From positions 62,001-126,000 of the forward strand of contig NZ_JAZAQF010000078.1 in NCBI RefSeq assembly GCF_043235035.1: a DNA stretch of 64,000 nucleotides, read 5' to 3'. The position numbers and the translations under genes were made by a program. A model generated the notes under the pieces. The model worked only from the letters and a program-made list of their open reading frames with translations. It was not told the origin of the DNA and made no database searches. Shown one piece after another: positions 52,881 to 62,206 of this stretch; within the stretch, counting starts at the first letter, position 1; every line of letters begins with the position of its first letter. This DNA comes from CACIAM-69d sp001698445. GTDB lineage: Bacteria; Cyanobacteriota; Cyanobacteriia; CACIAM-69d.

Positions 52881-53843
52881 TTAAGCACTGACCGGGTTCA
52901 ACACCTTGCGAGGTCGGTACTGCTCTCCTTTCAGTTGATTGCGCAGTTGATTCAATAGGCTATAGAAGGTGGGCAACTGTCCAGCGATCGAGAAAACGGC
53001 TTTTTGGGGAGTTGACAGGTAGTAATAAACCAACTCTTTAACCCGCTGTTGCATTCGCCAATCACCGCTCATAATTGCCTTGCTCATCATGGTTTTGCCT
53101 AGCTCCATGAAGATTGATTGACTGATTTGATAGTGGTCGCGGTGTTTCAAAAAGACTCGAAACTTGGCAGTTAAGCGCTGTTCGTTGGCATGGGCAGTGC
53201 GGGAGTAGCTGGCAGGATTGCTGCATCGATACAGGCTGGAAGGCACAGGATCGTAAGCCCAAGTTTGGCCATGAATGACCCGCAAAACTAGTTCTAAGTC
53301 TTCTGCGCCGGACGCTTTTTCATCAAACCCACCAACGGCTTGCAAGTGCGATCGACGAGCGGCCAAACTCGACAGTTCTAAGATGCCATGCTTGCGATAA
53401 AGCCGGAAATAAGTGGCGTGATCTAGTTGCCCCGTTGGCTCTGAAAATGGGCCCGTATCGGACATAGACACCACTCGATCGGCACTGATGGAATAGTGCT
53501 CAGCGGCAGCCAAATAAAGCACATCGTTCGAACGACCCACTAAGTCTTGAATGCGCTCCAAGTGGTTTGGTTTCCACCAATCATCGGCATCTAAAAAAGC
53601 AACCCAATCACCAGTAGCGGCAGCAATTCCTGCATTTCTGGCTCCTCCGGGGCCCAGGTTGGGTGTGTGCAAAATCTTGGTTGGCACTGGGCTGCGACGA
53701 AGGCACTCGATCGAGCGATCGGTAGAACCATCATCAACCACAATGACTTCGCTAGCTGGAATGGTTTGTTCGGCAATGCTTTGCAAAGCCTGATTGATCC
53801 ATTGTTCGGCGTTATAGCAGGGGATAACAACTGAGAATTTCAT
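52881..53843 (-). CDS. Family 2 glycosyltransferase
   Basis: A 320-residue GT2 enzyme starting FSVVIPCYNAEQWINQALQSI, with VIVVDDGSTDRSIECL, GGARNAGIAAATGDWVAFLDADDWWKPNHLER (the DxD metal site as DADD) and GGFDEKASGAEDLELVLR, the typical ED acceptor-base region. It probably builds surface polysaccharide. It stands alone on the minus strand between the CPBP and sigma genes. Confidence 0.9.
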   Translation of the reverse strand: MKFSVVIPCYNAEQWINQALQSIAEQTIPASEVIVVDDGSTDRSIECLRRSPVPTKILHTPNLGPGGARNAGIAAATGDWVAFLDADDWWKPNHLERIQDLVGRSNDVLYLAAAEHYSISADRVVSMSDTGPFSEPTGQLDHATYFRLYRKHGILELSSLAARRSHLQAVGGFDEKASGAEDLELVLRVIHGQTWAYDPVPSSLYRCSNPASYSRTAHANEQRLTAKFRVFLKHRDHYQISQSIFMELGKTMMSKAIMSGDWRMQQRVKELVYYYLSTPQKAVFSIAGQLPTFYSLLNQLRNQLKGEQYRPRKVLNPVSA

Positions 53844-54158
53844 GAAGAGTCACCAAATGAAGACGTAGAAAAACATTTGGTTAAGTACCACTTGATCCCA
53901 ATCATAGATTTTGAGACCTTTTTCGCCTAGTCTCTTCATCAACACTTCATAATGACGATTTAACCTGGATGAAACTCATGTAGATTTAATATTTCCTTCG
54001 GATTTTGCTTCACGCTAAGAAACCCCGAGGGAGTCGATCGTCCCGTTCCCTATAAGGCCAAAAAATACGCCGGATCAACCTAACCCAGCGTACTATAGTA
54101 ATATAAATGGTCGATTAAGAAGCGAACTCAAGTCCAGCAACAGGTGAACATCAAGCCC
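53844..54158. other. 315 bp gap, promoter of the glycosyltransferase gene
   Basis: No gene. The region near 54090-54110 (TACTATAGTAATATA) is AT-rich and partly palindromic and lies 50 bp past the sigma gene stop on its downstream side. Confidence 0.45.
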
Positions 54159-55115
54159 TTAACTGGCAAGGTATTCACGGATGTCCGCCTTATGCTTACG
54201 GAGCTTGGTGAGGGCCTCGCGTTCAATTTGACGGACACGCTCACGGCTAATTTGCAAGCGATCGCCAATTTTGGCCAACGTGAGTGCCTGACCGTCACTT
54301 AACCCAAAGCGCAGGGAAAGCACTTCCCGCTGTTGGGGGGTCAAGTCGGCCATGATGGTTTCAATGTCGCCGCGCAGGGAAGACTGGGTGGCAAATTCCT
54401 CCGGGGAGGGCCCTTCGTCTTCGAGCAGCTCGCCGAGTTCTGTGTCTTGGTTGTCGCCCACTCGCAAATCCAACGACAGGGGCTGGCGGGCCCGTTCCAG
54501 GTAATCCCGAATTTGCTTGGGAGAGAGGCCAATTTCGTCGCCCAACTCGGCAATGGTGGCGCTGCGACCCAGTTGTTGCGACAGGGTGCGCTGGGCTTTT
54601 TTGATTTTGTTCAGTTTCTCGGTGATGTGGATTGGGAGACGGATAGTGCGCCCCTTTTCCGCGATCGCCCGAGTGATGGCCTGACGGATCCACCAATAGG
54701 CATAGGTACTGAACCGATAGCCCTTGGTGGGGTCAAACTTCTCAACGCCGCGCTGCATCCCGATCGTGCCCTCTTGGATCAGATCCAGAAGGTCCACATT
54801 TCGCTTGATGTATTTCTTGGCAACGGACACCACGAGACGCAGGTTTGCTTCCACCATCTTGCGTTTGGCGCGATCGCCCTCGCGAATGGCGGCTTTCAGC
54901 TCATCTAGGCTCAAACCGGTGGCCGCTGCCCATTCCGCCAGGCCGGGTTCATAGCCCAGGCGCATGGTCAGCTTGTCCTTTTCCTCTTGCAGAACGTTGA
55001 GGCGTTGTACCTGCTTGCCCAAGACGATTTCTTGCTCGTGGGTGAGCAGGGGAACGCGACCAATTTCACGAAGATAGGCGCGAACGAGATCCGTAGCTGT
55101 GGGGTCTTTTTTCAT
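54159..55115 (-). CDS. Group 2 RNA polymerase sigma factor (RpoD/SigA-related)
   Basis: A 318-residue sigma-70 family protein. The start MKKDPTATDLVRAYLREIGRVPLLTHEQEI is typical of cyanobacterial group 2 factors. Region 2 includes DLIQEGTIGMQRGVEKFDPTKGYRFSTYAYWWIRQAITRAI, region 3 IHITEKLNKIKKAQRTLSQQLGRSATIAEL and region 4.2 the helix-turn-helix LTLAKIGDRLQISRERVRQIEREALTKLR. It lacks the long acidic N-terminal part of SigA, so it is an alternative (SigB/SigD-like) factor. The frame extends 56 codons upstream, but TTACTAT at about 55159-55165 there looks like its -10 element. Confidence 0.88.
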   Translation of the reverse strand: MKKDPTATDLVRAYLREIGRVPLLTHEQEIVLGKQVQRLNVLQEEKDKLTMRLGYEPGLAEWAAATGLSLDELKAAIREGDRAKRKMVEANLRLVVSVAKKYIKRNVDLLDLIQEGTIGMQRGVEKFDPTKGYRFSTYAYWWIRQAITRAIAEKGRTIRLPIHITEKLNKIKKAQRTLSQQLGRSATIAELGDEIGLSPKQIRDYLERARQPLSLDLRVGDNQDTELGELLEDEGPSPEEFATQSSLRGDIETIMADLTPQQREVLSLRFGLSDGQALTLAKIGDRLQISRERVRQIEREALTKLRKHKADIREYLAS

Positions 55116-55592
55116 GGCAGTTCGGCTCCGCGAACGACCGCTGGGCAACTGAGGAAACTCTATAGTAACGAATTTTGAAGCCGTTTTGCAGCTTTGACGG
55201 CAAGTTGGTAAAGAAATATCAAAACTCGAAATCATTGCGTTCTCTAATTTTAGGATACCCATCTTTGGCGAGGTGGTCTGCATCTTGAATCACAAAATCC
55301 TGAATTGCCCGTCATTGCGAGGCTGGCCAGGGTTTGACAAAACCAGAGCGATCGGGGAAACCAGCGGCTGAGATCGGGCAAAAATGTGCTGATTTTCGCA
55401 ATAAGCAAGATGAATGGGCGCACAAAATCCGGTTTGCAAAATTCGTGACTGTCCGATGAGGGCCCATGGGTCGATCGGCTTCAGGGGATCGGTGGGGATC
55501 GGCAGCAATAAGCACTCCCAAAACACCGAACGGCTGGTAAAACAGTTACAGCCCTGCATAGCATCTGATCTCTATATAGAAGCGATCGCCCC
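55116..55592. other. 477 bp divergent region between the sigma gene and glgA
   Basis: No gene recognised. On the minus strand TTACTATAG (about 55157-55165) may be the sigma promoter; on the plus strand CTATATAGA (55571-55580) lies just before the glgA start. Confidence 0.45.
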
Positions 55593-57044
55593 ATGAGAAT
55601 CCTGTTTGTTTCCGCTGAAGTAGCTCCCCTGGCCAAGGTGGGTGGCATGGGCGATGTGGTTGGCTCGTTGCCCAAAGTGTTGCGGGCCATGGGCCACGAT
55701 GTGCGGATCTTTATGCCGTTTTATGGCTTCATCGCTGACAAGTTAGTGGACGCGCCCAAGGAGCCGATTTGGTGGGGCGATGCCATGTTTCAGCGGTTTG
55801 CCGTCTATGAAACAACCTTGCCGGGAACTGATGTTCCCCTATACCTAATGGGGCATCCGGCGTTTTGGCCGCGGCGTATCTACTCTGGGGATGACGAAGA
55901 TTGGCGGTTTACCTTGTTTGCCAATGCCGCCTCGGAATTTGCCTGGAACTATTGGAAACCCCAGATTATTCACTGCCACGATTGGCACACGGGTATGATT
56001 CCGGTTTGGATGCACCAATCGCCGGACATCTCGACGGTCTTTACGATTCACAACCTGGCGTACCAAGGGCCCTGGCGCTGGAAGTTAGAGCAAATGACTT
56101 GGTGTCCTTGGTATATGCAGGGCCACAACACCTTGGCGGCGGCGGTGCAATATGCCGATCGGGTCACCACAGTGTCGCCCACCTATGCCCACCAAATCCA
56201 AACCCCCACCTATGGCGAGCAGTTGGAGGGGTTAATGTCTTGGATTGGCGGCAAGCTGTCGGGAATTGTGAATGGGATTGACACGGAGGTTTACGACCCA
56301 GCCACCGATCGCGCTTTGGTCAAACCGTTCACGGCCGAGACGATCGAGAATCGCCGGTTAAACAAGGTGGCCCTGCAAGAGGAGATGGGCTTGGAGATCA
56401 ATGCCAATACGTTCCTGGTGGGGATGGTGTCGCGGTTGGTGGAACAAAAAGGGGTGGATCTGATCATGCAAACGATCGATCGCTTCCTGGCCTACACCGA
56501 TTCGCAGTTTGTGCTGCTGGGAACGGGCGATCGCTACTATGAAACCCAAATGTGGGAACTGGCGGCCCGCCATCCTGGCCGCGTTTCAGTCTTTTTGCTG
56601 TATAACGATGCCCTCTCCCGTCGGATTTATGCCGGGTGCGATGCGTTCCTGATGCCGTCGCGGTTTGAACCTTGCGGAATCAGCCAAATGCTGGCCATGC
56701 GCTATGGTTGCATCCCGATCGTTCGGCGGACAGGTGGCCTGGTGGATACGGTGCAACATAACGATCCCGTGGGCCAAGTGGGCACGGGCTATTGTTTCGA
56801 TCGCTATGAACCGCTGGATCTGTTCACCTGCATGGTGCGGGCTTCGGAAGCCTTCCGGTTCAAGGCGGAATGGCTCAAGTTGCAGCAGCGGGCCATGGGC
56901 CAAGATTTCAGTTGGGAAAAATCTGCGATCGAATACGTGAAGCTTTACGGCAACCTGCTGGGAATCCCAGAATCGGAACTGGGGATTCTAACGCCCGTGG
57001 CGGAACCGGCCGCCCACGATCGCCTAGAGGCGGCCTTGTCCTAG
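55593..57044 (+). CDS. glgA: Glycogen synthase, ADP-glucose dependent
   Basis: Elongates glycogen from ADP-glucose in the cytosol. The 483-residue GT5 enzyme starts MRILFVSAEVAPLAKVGGMGDV with Lys15 of the KxGG motif that binds ADP-glucose. IIHCHDWHTGMIPVW, VFTIHNLAYQG, LSGIVNGIDTEVYDP and the C-terminal MPSRFEPCGISQMLAMRYGCIPIVRRTGGLVDTV (ExxxxC region and the second GG site) are all present. It is monocistronic with its own terminator. Confidence 0.96.
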   Translation: MRILFVSAEVAPLAKVGGMGDVVGSLPKVLRAMGHDVRIFMPFYGFIADKLVDAPKEPIWWGDAMFQRFAVYETTLPGTDVPLYLMGHPAFWPRRIYSGDDEDWRFTLFANAASEFAWNYWKPQIIHCHDWHTGMIPVWMHQSPDISTVFTIHNLAYQGPWRWKLEQMTWCPWYMQGHNTLAAAVQYADRVTTVSPTYAHQIQTPTYGEQLEGLMSWIGGKLSGIVNGIDTEVYDPATDRALVKPFTAETIENRRLNKVALQEEMGLEINANTFLVGMVSRLVEQKGVDLIMQTIDRFLAYTDSQFVLLGTGDRYYETQMWELAARHPGRVSVFLLYNDALSRRIYAGCDAFLMPSRFEPCGISQMLAMRYGCIPIVRRTGGLVDTVQHNDPVGQVGTGYCFDRYEPLDLFTCMVRASEAFRFKAEWLKLQQRAMGQDFSWEKSAIEYVKLYGNLLGIPESELGILTPVAEPAAHDRLEAALS

Positions 57045-57123
57045 GGTCTGATTCCGCTTCCCAGGCTTGCAACGTTCTTTAACAATTGGAGCCGGATTCT
57101 CAGAATTTGGGCTTTTTTTCCTC

Positions 57124-57151
57124 AGCGATCGGTCATGGCCGGTCGCTTTTT
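57124..57151 (+). terminator. Rho-independent terminator of glgA
   Basis: AGCGATCGG, loop TCATGG, CCGGTCGCT, then TTTTT: a 9 bp stem with one G-T pair, 80 bp after the glgA stop. Confidence 0.85.
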
Positions 57152-57303
57152 GATGGGCTGCATTGGGTGGTTTGGCGTGAAAAACCGGACTCTGAAGGGA
57201 TCAAACTCGGCCATTGCCGTAACCGAAAATCCTTGAATGAGCGGGATTAGCTGACTTTGGGAACGGTGAGGCAATTCGGGGAAAACCGTACCGAAGGATT
57301 CGC

Positions 57304-57332
57304 TTGACAGATCGTAAACATGTTGTTACATT
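57304..57332 (+). promoter_or_regulatory. Sigma-70 type promoter of the Psb35-related gene
   Basis: TTGACA at 57304-57309, 17 bp spacer, TACATT at 57327-57332. The -35 is perfect; the -10 is 4 of 6 and overlaps the HLR1 element. Confidence 0.6.
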
Positions 57333-57342
57333 TATTTACATA
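57325..57342 (+). promoter_or_regulatory. HLR1 element (RpaB response-regulator site)
   Basis: GTTACATT, two bases (TA), TTTACATA matches the HLR1 consensus (G/T)TTACA(T/A)(T/A)NN(G/T)TTACA(T/A)(T/A) at every fixed position. It overlaps the promoter and ends 37 bp before the start codon. A site overlapping the core promoter suggests repression by RpaB under low light and release in high light. Confidence 0.8.
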
Positions 57343-57379
57343 AAGCAACAAAGCGTTGCGATCACCCCGAGAGGTTGTC

Positions 57380-57616
57380 ATGGTTTTACTCATCGCACTA
57401 TTTGCGATCGGCTGGGTTGCAGCCGTCGTCCTCGGAACCCAAGCCTACTTCCTGGGCGAGCAGACCAAACCGATCCACTCGCGCAACTGGAATTCTCAAA
57501 AATTTGAAACCCTGGCCCAAGCGATCACGGGTTCCTCGATCGATTATGGCAAGCGCCGCCCCGCCTATGCCTACGCCATGGATGCGTATACCAGCAAGCA
57601 GGTGACCCAACAGTAG
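57380..57616 (+). CDS. Small membrane protein, Psb35-related
   Basis: A 78-residue protein with one N-terminal helix (VLLIALFAIGWVAAVVLGTQAYF) followed by GEQTKPIHSRNWNSQKFETLAQAITG and a soluble tail. I recall this pattern as the Psb35-related photosystem II family of cyanobacteria; unverified here. The ATG at 57380 follows AGAGG at good spacing. The HLR1 site upstream supports a light-regulated thylakoid protein. A terminator follows. Confidence 0.65.
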   Translation: MVLLIALFAIGWVAAVVLGTQAYFLGEQTKPIHSRNWNSQKFETLAQAITGSSIDYGKRRPAYAYAMDAYTSKQVTQQ

Positions 57617-57698
57617 GGGCAGGTTTTGAACTGCAAGCTTCAAAAGCCTTTAGCTGAATTTCAGCCGCGTTAATCGTCTCATTTTTTTTCTCCTCTCT

Positions 57699-57733
57699 CG
57701 ACGGCTTCAGTCTTTGTGCTGAGCCGTCGTTTT
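57699..57733 (+). terminator. Rho-independent terminator of the Psb35-related gene
   Basis: CGACGGCT(T)CAG pairs with CTGAGCCGTCG (one bulge) around TCTTTGTG, then TTTTGCTGTTTTG. It lies 83 bp after the stop. Confidence 0.88.
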
Positions 57734-57900
57734 GCTGTTTTGCTGTTTTTAATCCTTGGCTGATCGGGAAGCGATCGGGCGATGGGGCGATCAGGACTCA
57801 TCTTGCCGCAATAGCCGATCATCGGTCATCACTAATTTCCGCCATTGCTAGCCATCCCGAAAGTTTTGTAGAGTCGTGATGGTTGATTGATGTGGCTGCT

Positions 57901-58914
57901 ATGGTTTCTCATTGGTTGTTGGCAGACTCTTTGGCTCCCGCTTGGTCTCGATCGCGATCGGTGGCCCTCCGTCGTTTCACTGTGCTAGCTTTGGCGATCG
58001 CCCTGGGGGGTGGTTTGGCGGCCTGCGGTGGTTCCGCCAACAATGCCAACAATGCCAACAATCCGACGAACAATGGCATCGTCAACCAAAGGGCCGCTGC
58101 GCCCGCGGTGGCGGGTAACTATCCCGTGCAGCAGGCCAGCTACAACAACAGCACTGGGGAATATACCCTCATGTTGTTGAATGCGCCGCCGGGCATGAGT
58201 CCCTATCGGGTCAGCAACTTGCAAATGGCTCAGATTCCGGAAGCTGAAGCCAAAGCGGGCAAAACCAGCTATCTGGCCGTCAGCAGTCCCACGAGTCCTC
58301 CGGTGCTGCATCTGCTGCCGACTTTCAAGATTGAAATGTTGAGCGGTGAACCGACCCAAGTGCAACAGGCGGGAGTGCAACCCACCTACTGGCAACCGAT
58401 GCAGCACGGTGGGGAGTTGGAAATTGACCTCGATTTTCATCAGCCCTACTACTACGTGCCACCGCCCTATCGATCGGGATCGGTGCTGACGGGATTTGGG
58501 GGCTATGGCGGAACCTATGAACAGGCCGCCGGGCAATACCAACAGCGCTACAACGCTCCCCCAGCGCCCGTGCAAAATCGCAACTTCCGCACCACCCAAA
58601 ATTTGCGACCTTCGCCAGCAAACAGCCCCACCCGCAGCCCTAGCCCCAGTCCCACTTCCCGATCGAGTGGCTTTGGTTCCAACACCAGTGGTTCATCTCC
58701 GGCCGCAACGCCCAGCACAACCCCTGACTCCACCACAACCGCCACGCCGTCCAGCGCCACTCGTTCCCCCAGCCGCGATCGCAGCCGATCGACCGGGGCC
58801 GGCTTTGGCAGCAGCACCTTTCGATCGTCCGGTTCTTCCGCGCGGGAGCGATCGCGTAGCTCAGGATCTTCCAGTCGGCGCAGTGGTTTTGGCAGCAGTG
58901 GCCGTCGCCGCTAA
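57901..58914 (+). CDS. Lipoprotein of unknown function with Ser/Arg-rich tail
   Basis: A 337-residue protein. A signal sequence with hydrophobic FTVLALAIALGGGLAACGG gives a lipobox (LAAC) at about 40-43. After an Asn-rich linker comes a conserved-looking domain (about 70-190) with YPVQQASYNNSTGEYTLMLLNAPPGM and PYYYVPPPYRSG. The last 110 residues are Ser, Arg, Thr and Gly-rich with RSRS and GFGSS phrases. The family is unknown to me. The ATG at 57901 is used; TTG and GTG codons lie just upstream. Confidence 0.7.
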   Translation: MVSHWLLADSLAPAWSRSRSVALRRFTVLALAIALGGGLAACGGSANNANNANNPTNNGIVNQRAAAPAVAGNYPVQQASYNNSTGEYTLMLLNAPPGMSPYRVSNLQMAQIPEAEAKAGKTSYLAVSSPTSPPVLHLLPTFKIEMLSGEPTQVQQAGVQPTYWQPMQHGGELEIDLDFHQPYYYVPPPYRSGSVLTGFGGYGGTYEQAAGQYQQRYNAPPAPVQNRNFRTTQNLRPSPANSPTRSPSPSPTSRSSGFGSNTSGSSPAATPSTTPDSTTTATPSSATRSPSRDRSRSTGAGFGSSTFRSSGSSARERSRSSGSSSRRSGFGSSGRRR

Positions 58915-59031
58915 CTGAGTGGCGAGCGAAGCTGACCACGCGGTCGGTCAATCCTCAGCCCCCAGCCGGGGAAATCGGGAGCGCCGCAATCCAGGCTAGA
59001 GTGGATCGGGTTCGGCTGTGTTGCAACTCCC

Positions 59032-59733
59032 ATGTCTTTTCTTGATCCTCACCTCAACCTCACACCGTCCTTGCTGGGGTCGATCGCCCTAGTAGCCGCT
59101 TGGTTGGGAGCCACTATCTTCACCGCCGAATGGCTCTATCGCCGCCAGGTTGCGGGGCCCGAAGTGGGGCGCAAAGTGGTACATATCAGCACCGGCCATG
59201 TGTTGCTCTTGGCCTGGTGGTTACAAATTCCTGCCTGGGTGGGGATCACGGCTTCTCTGTTGGCCGCCTTGGGGGCTTGGCTGTCCTATCACCTGCCCCT
59301 ACTCCCCAGCGTGAACGGCGTGGGTCGCCGGAGTTTGGGCACGCTGTTTTATGCCATCAGCATTGGTCTTGTCATTGCCCTTTGCTGGCCGGCCGATCGC
59401 CCCCAATACGCAGCGCTGGGCATTTTGGTCATGGCCTGGGGCGATGGGTTGGCGGCCTTGGTGGGGCAGCGGTTTGGCCGCCATCCATATCAATTAGGCG
59501 GCATCACCAAAAGTTGGGAAGGCAGCGCCACCATGGCCATCGTTAGTTTTCTGGTGGCCGCCAGTATTTTGTTTAGCACCCAAGGGTTCAGTTGGCCGGC
59601 TGGGGCGATCGCCCTGGGAATTGCCGGGTTGGCAACGGGGTTGGAAGCCTTCTCCAAGTGGGGAATCGACAACCTCACCGTGCCCATTGCGAGCAGCGTG
59701 ATTGCCCTGTTGGGCGATCGGCTATGGCTTTGA
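59032..59733 (+). CDS. Phytol kinase-like (VTE5 family) membrane protein
   Basis: Phytol kinase phosphorylates phytol from chlorophyll breakdown for tocopherol synthesis. The 233-residue protein has six to seven helices and the family motifs GRKVVHISTGHVLLLAWWLQIP, GTLFYAISIGLVIALCW, LGILVMAWGDGLAALVGQRFGRHPY, KSWEGSATMAIVSFL and GIDNLTVPIASSVIALL, which form the cytidylyltransferase-like active site. CTP as donor is inferred from family knowledge. ATG at 59032. Confidence 0.85.
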   Translation: MSFLDPHLNLTPSLLGSIALVAAWLGATIFTAEWLYRRQVAGPEVGRKVVHISTGHVLLLAWWLQIPAWVGITASLLAALGAWLSYHLPLLPSVNGVGRRSLGTLFYAISIGLVIALCWPADRPQYAALGILVMAWGDGLAALVGQRFGRHPYQLGGITKSWEGSATMAIVSFLVAASILFSTQGFSWPAGAIALGIAGLATGLEAFSKWGIDNLTVPIASSVIALLGDRLWL

Positions 59734-59790
59734 TTGTTGGCTAGTTGGTGCGCTGGTTAGTTGGTGAACCGTTGATTAGCCCAGCGTTGG

Positions 59791-60051
59791 TTAACCCAAA
59801 GCCAGCAGATCCATGCCGCATTGGTCAACCAAATAGCAAGTGGCGCGGAATCGCAGCCCCATCAACTGTTCATAGAGCGGATTCAGCTTGCATAGGGGCG
59901 GAATCCGAAACAACAAGCGCCCAAACAACTTCACGTCCCGAGCGAAGGGGCATTGGCTGGGGATGAGGCGATAGATCAAAAGAGCCATTTCCCGATCGCG
60001 GATTTCAATGCGATCGATGCTGTCACGAAGGAATTGGAGAAGTTGGAACAT
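59791..60051 (-). CDS. Mo-nitro_C domain protein
   Basis: An 86-residue protein. LIPSQCPFARDVKLFGRLLFRIPPLCKLNPLYEQLMGLRFRATCYLVDQCG matches the domain named Mo-dependent nitrogenase C-terminal (Mo-nitro_C), which occurs as a stand-alone protein in many cyanobacteria, including non-fixers. Three Cys in CPF, LCKL and QCG positions could bind metal. The name is not evidence for nitrogen fixation here. It converges with the phytol kinase gene. Confidence 0.82.
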   Translation of the reverse strand: MFQLLQFLRDSIDRIEIRDREMALLIYRLIPSQCPFARDVKLFGRLLFRIPPLCKLNPLYEQLMGLRFRATCYLVDQCGMDLLALG

Positions 60052-61239
60052 CTGGAAAGTTGAAGAAAGCTAACAAATGACGCTGAAGCGTCGTGATTGC
60101 AGAGGGGGCACACCGAATTTGGGTGCTGTAGCCACCGACCAAAATTGACGAATGGGGGTAGCCGTTTTGGAAAAGCCGTTCAAGTCAGGTTGAGCAATGC
60201 TTCAGAGACTCAGCTTCAGAGGCTCAGGTGATGCCTCAACAGGTACAGCGGACAAGCTGCAAACCAAGATCCTGTTTGGCTGGGCACAAAAGCAACCGAT
60301 TTGTTGCGAAAACCGATGAGGCTTTGGGGTAATTTCGCTTCGTGCGATCGAGATTTGACGTGAGAGCAGGCCATACTTCAAGGCTCATTGCAAGATACAC
60401 TCCCCTTGCCTCGATTTCAGCTTAAAAAGTCTAAGCCAGACCCAGTTAAAGAAACGTATAAAATTTGCCGTTTTTGCGTAAAGACTTGGTGAAGTGGGGG
60501 TCTAAAAGCGTGACTTTTGGAGGGGTGCCCTGGAAATTGTTAAGGGCAACTTCATATTAGCATTATTTCTGAAATGTTTCGTAACAGTCCCGTCCATGAC
60601 TCAAACGACCATCGGCCGCCCGATCGGGGCTGAGCCTCAAATTCAGGGGATCACGTCGGAGGAGCATCCCCCCGATCGATCATGGCCAAACGCGCAATAT
60701 TTGGCCGTTTAGGGCTGGCTCCGCAGGTGCATTTGGGCAAATCAGCGCCAGACTCTGGGGGAGTTACTGCCAAATTGCCATTTCATTGAGTGCTAATTTA
60801 TGCCAAATTTTGAACCGTTTTTAATAACTCGAACTCGATATGAATTTTAGTGATGAATGATCATCGTGGATTTTGAGCATCAGTGACCGTTGTGAATCGT
60901 GCTGCTGTGTTCGAGCAATCGGGGATGGCTGCAAGTGATTGTCGCGATGATCGGCAGTGGCAATCGGGAATCGAAGCCAGCCTATGATGCAGAAATTCTG
61001 TCGGGAACTGCTTAAAAATTAGGGTTATTGAGAATGAAAATAAGCAATCTTGGATCAAGCCATTGAATATTTCGATGAACGATCGGTGATCATAACGACC
61101 CTTTCAATTGACGAACGGGGTGAATTGTCATTAGATAGATTTCATTACAACTCTTAACAAACCTAAGGACGAGCCAAGGCAATCAGTTTGCAAATTGATT
61201 GCGAAATTTGCTTGTCCATCATCAGGTCACTAGTGGCAT
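60052..61239. other. 1.19 kb gap with no recognised gene
   Basis: The most gene-like stretch is a 38-codon frame from ATG 60596 (MTQTTIGRPIGAEPQ...), preceded by a weak upstream frame after GGAGGGG at 60520. I do not recognise it. No tRNA, no clear terminator with T-run and no repeat found. ATTACAACTCTTAACAAA at 61145 is a poor HLR1 match. The leader of the HAD gene lies at its right end. Confidence 0.45.
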
Positions 61240-61977
61240 ATGAGACTGATTACGGATTTCGACGGCCCGATCGCGGATGTTTCAGAACGGTATTACCAGG
61301 TCTATCAATACTGTTTGCGGGAAATTGCTCGATCGGGTCAGGAAATCCACCGTTTGTCCAAGCAGGAATTTTGGAACCTGAAACGGGCCCAAGTCAAAGA
61401 GGCTGAAATTGGTGTGCGATCGGGCTTGGATGGAACCCAAGCGGATCAATTTGCCCAACTGCGGCGGGACACGGTTCACCGTATGGAATATATGCCGCTG
61501 GATCAACCGGTTCCCGGTGCAATCCAAGCGCTGGAGCGGGCCCAAGGCATGGGCTGGGAACTGGTGGTAATGACGATGCGCCGGGTGCGAGAATTGGATG
61601 AAGCGCTGGAGCGGTGTGGCTTGGCTCGGTTCTTCACACCCGATCGCCGCTATTGCCTACCGAATGATTATGTGAAAACCCGCGACGTGGAAGACAAGCC
61701 CAAACTCATGGCCAAGGCCATGGGCGAGTTGCCGCCCGCAGCCCTGACCTGGATGGTGGGAGATACGGAGGCGGATATTGCAGCGGCTCGATCGGCTCAA
61801 ATCCCGATCGTGGGTGTGCTCAGCGGGATCCGCGATCGGGATCGCCTGGAAGGGTATGAACCCGACGCGATCGCCCCAAACTTGGCCGGAGCGATCGACT
61901 ACATCATTGCAAAAACGAACCGAGCCACCAAAACAACGCTCCCGCGCGAAGGCAGCCTGCCGAGAACTGGCTCTTAG
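61240..61977 (+). CDS. HAD family hydrolase
   Basis: A phosphatase of the haloacid dehalogenase superfamily, 245 residues. Motif I is DFDGPIADV (the nucleophile Asp is at residue 6; the second Asp, usually the acid/base, is at 8), motif II VVMTMRRV, and motifs III/IV KLMAKA and MVGDTEADIAAARSAQIPIVGVLSG. The helical cap lies between 15 and 85. A phosphoglycolate phosphatase-like role is possible, but the substrate is not evident. ATG at 61240. It is not linked to other genes on the same strand. Confidence 0.85.
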   Translation: MRLITDFDGPIADVSERYYQVYQYCLREIARSGQEIHRLSKQEFWNLKRAQVKEAEIGVRSGLDGTQADQFAQLRRDTVHRMEYMPLDQPVPGAIQALERAQGMGWELVVMTMRRVRELDEALERCGLARFFTPDRRYCLPNDYVKTRDVEDKPKLMAKAMGELPPAALTWMVGDTEADIAAARSAQIPIVGVLSGIRDRDRLEGYEPDAIAPNLAGAIDYIIAKTNRATKTTLPREGSLPRTGS

Positions 61978-62011
61978 GGGCTAGGGTTGCGGGCGATTGG
62001 ACGGGCTAGCC

Positions 62012-62206
62012 CTAATCCTGCTGGGCGTTTTTGATGGCCCCAAAGAAACTGGCGATCGTGACAGGGATGCTCAGACCCAGAATGGTTCCTGTGGTGACGG
62101 TTCCTAACTCCGGTTCGCCAGACGTGAGTTCAAACACACAGCCCACCGCTGCGATCGCGGCAACGCAGGCGATCGCCAAAAATAAGCCACTCTTAGGAGT
62201 CAGCAT
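62012..62206 (-). CDS. Small two-helix membrane protein
   Basis: A 64-residue protein with two hydrophobic helices (about 8-27 and 38-57) separated by TSGEPELGTV. The family is unknown to me, but the frame uses normal codons and has an ATG start after a GAGT spacing. Its stop lies 35 bp from the HAD gene's stop, in convergent orientation. Confidence 0.55.
   Translation of the reverse strand: MLTPKSGLFLAIACVAAIAAVGCVFELTSGEPELGTVTTGTILGLSIPVTIASFFGAIKNAQQD

Noticed and set aside
57315..57329. Possible NtcA site in the Psb35-related promoter (GTA...TAC)
   Set aside because: The spacing between GTA and TAC is ten bases, not the eight needed for NtcA.
59791..60051. Evidence for nitrogen fixation from the Mo-nitro_C protein
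   Set aside because: The stand-alone domain occurs in cyanobacteria without nitrogenase, and no nif gene is in the window.
61145..61162. Possible HLR1 site upstream of the HAD gene
   Set aside because: ATTACAACTCTTAACAAA breaks the consensus in both half-sites (A for G/T, and TTAACA for TTACA).
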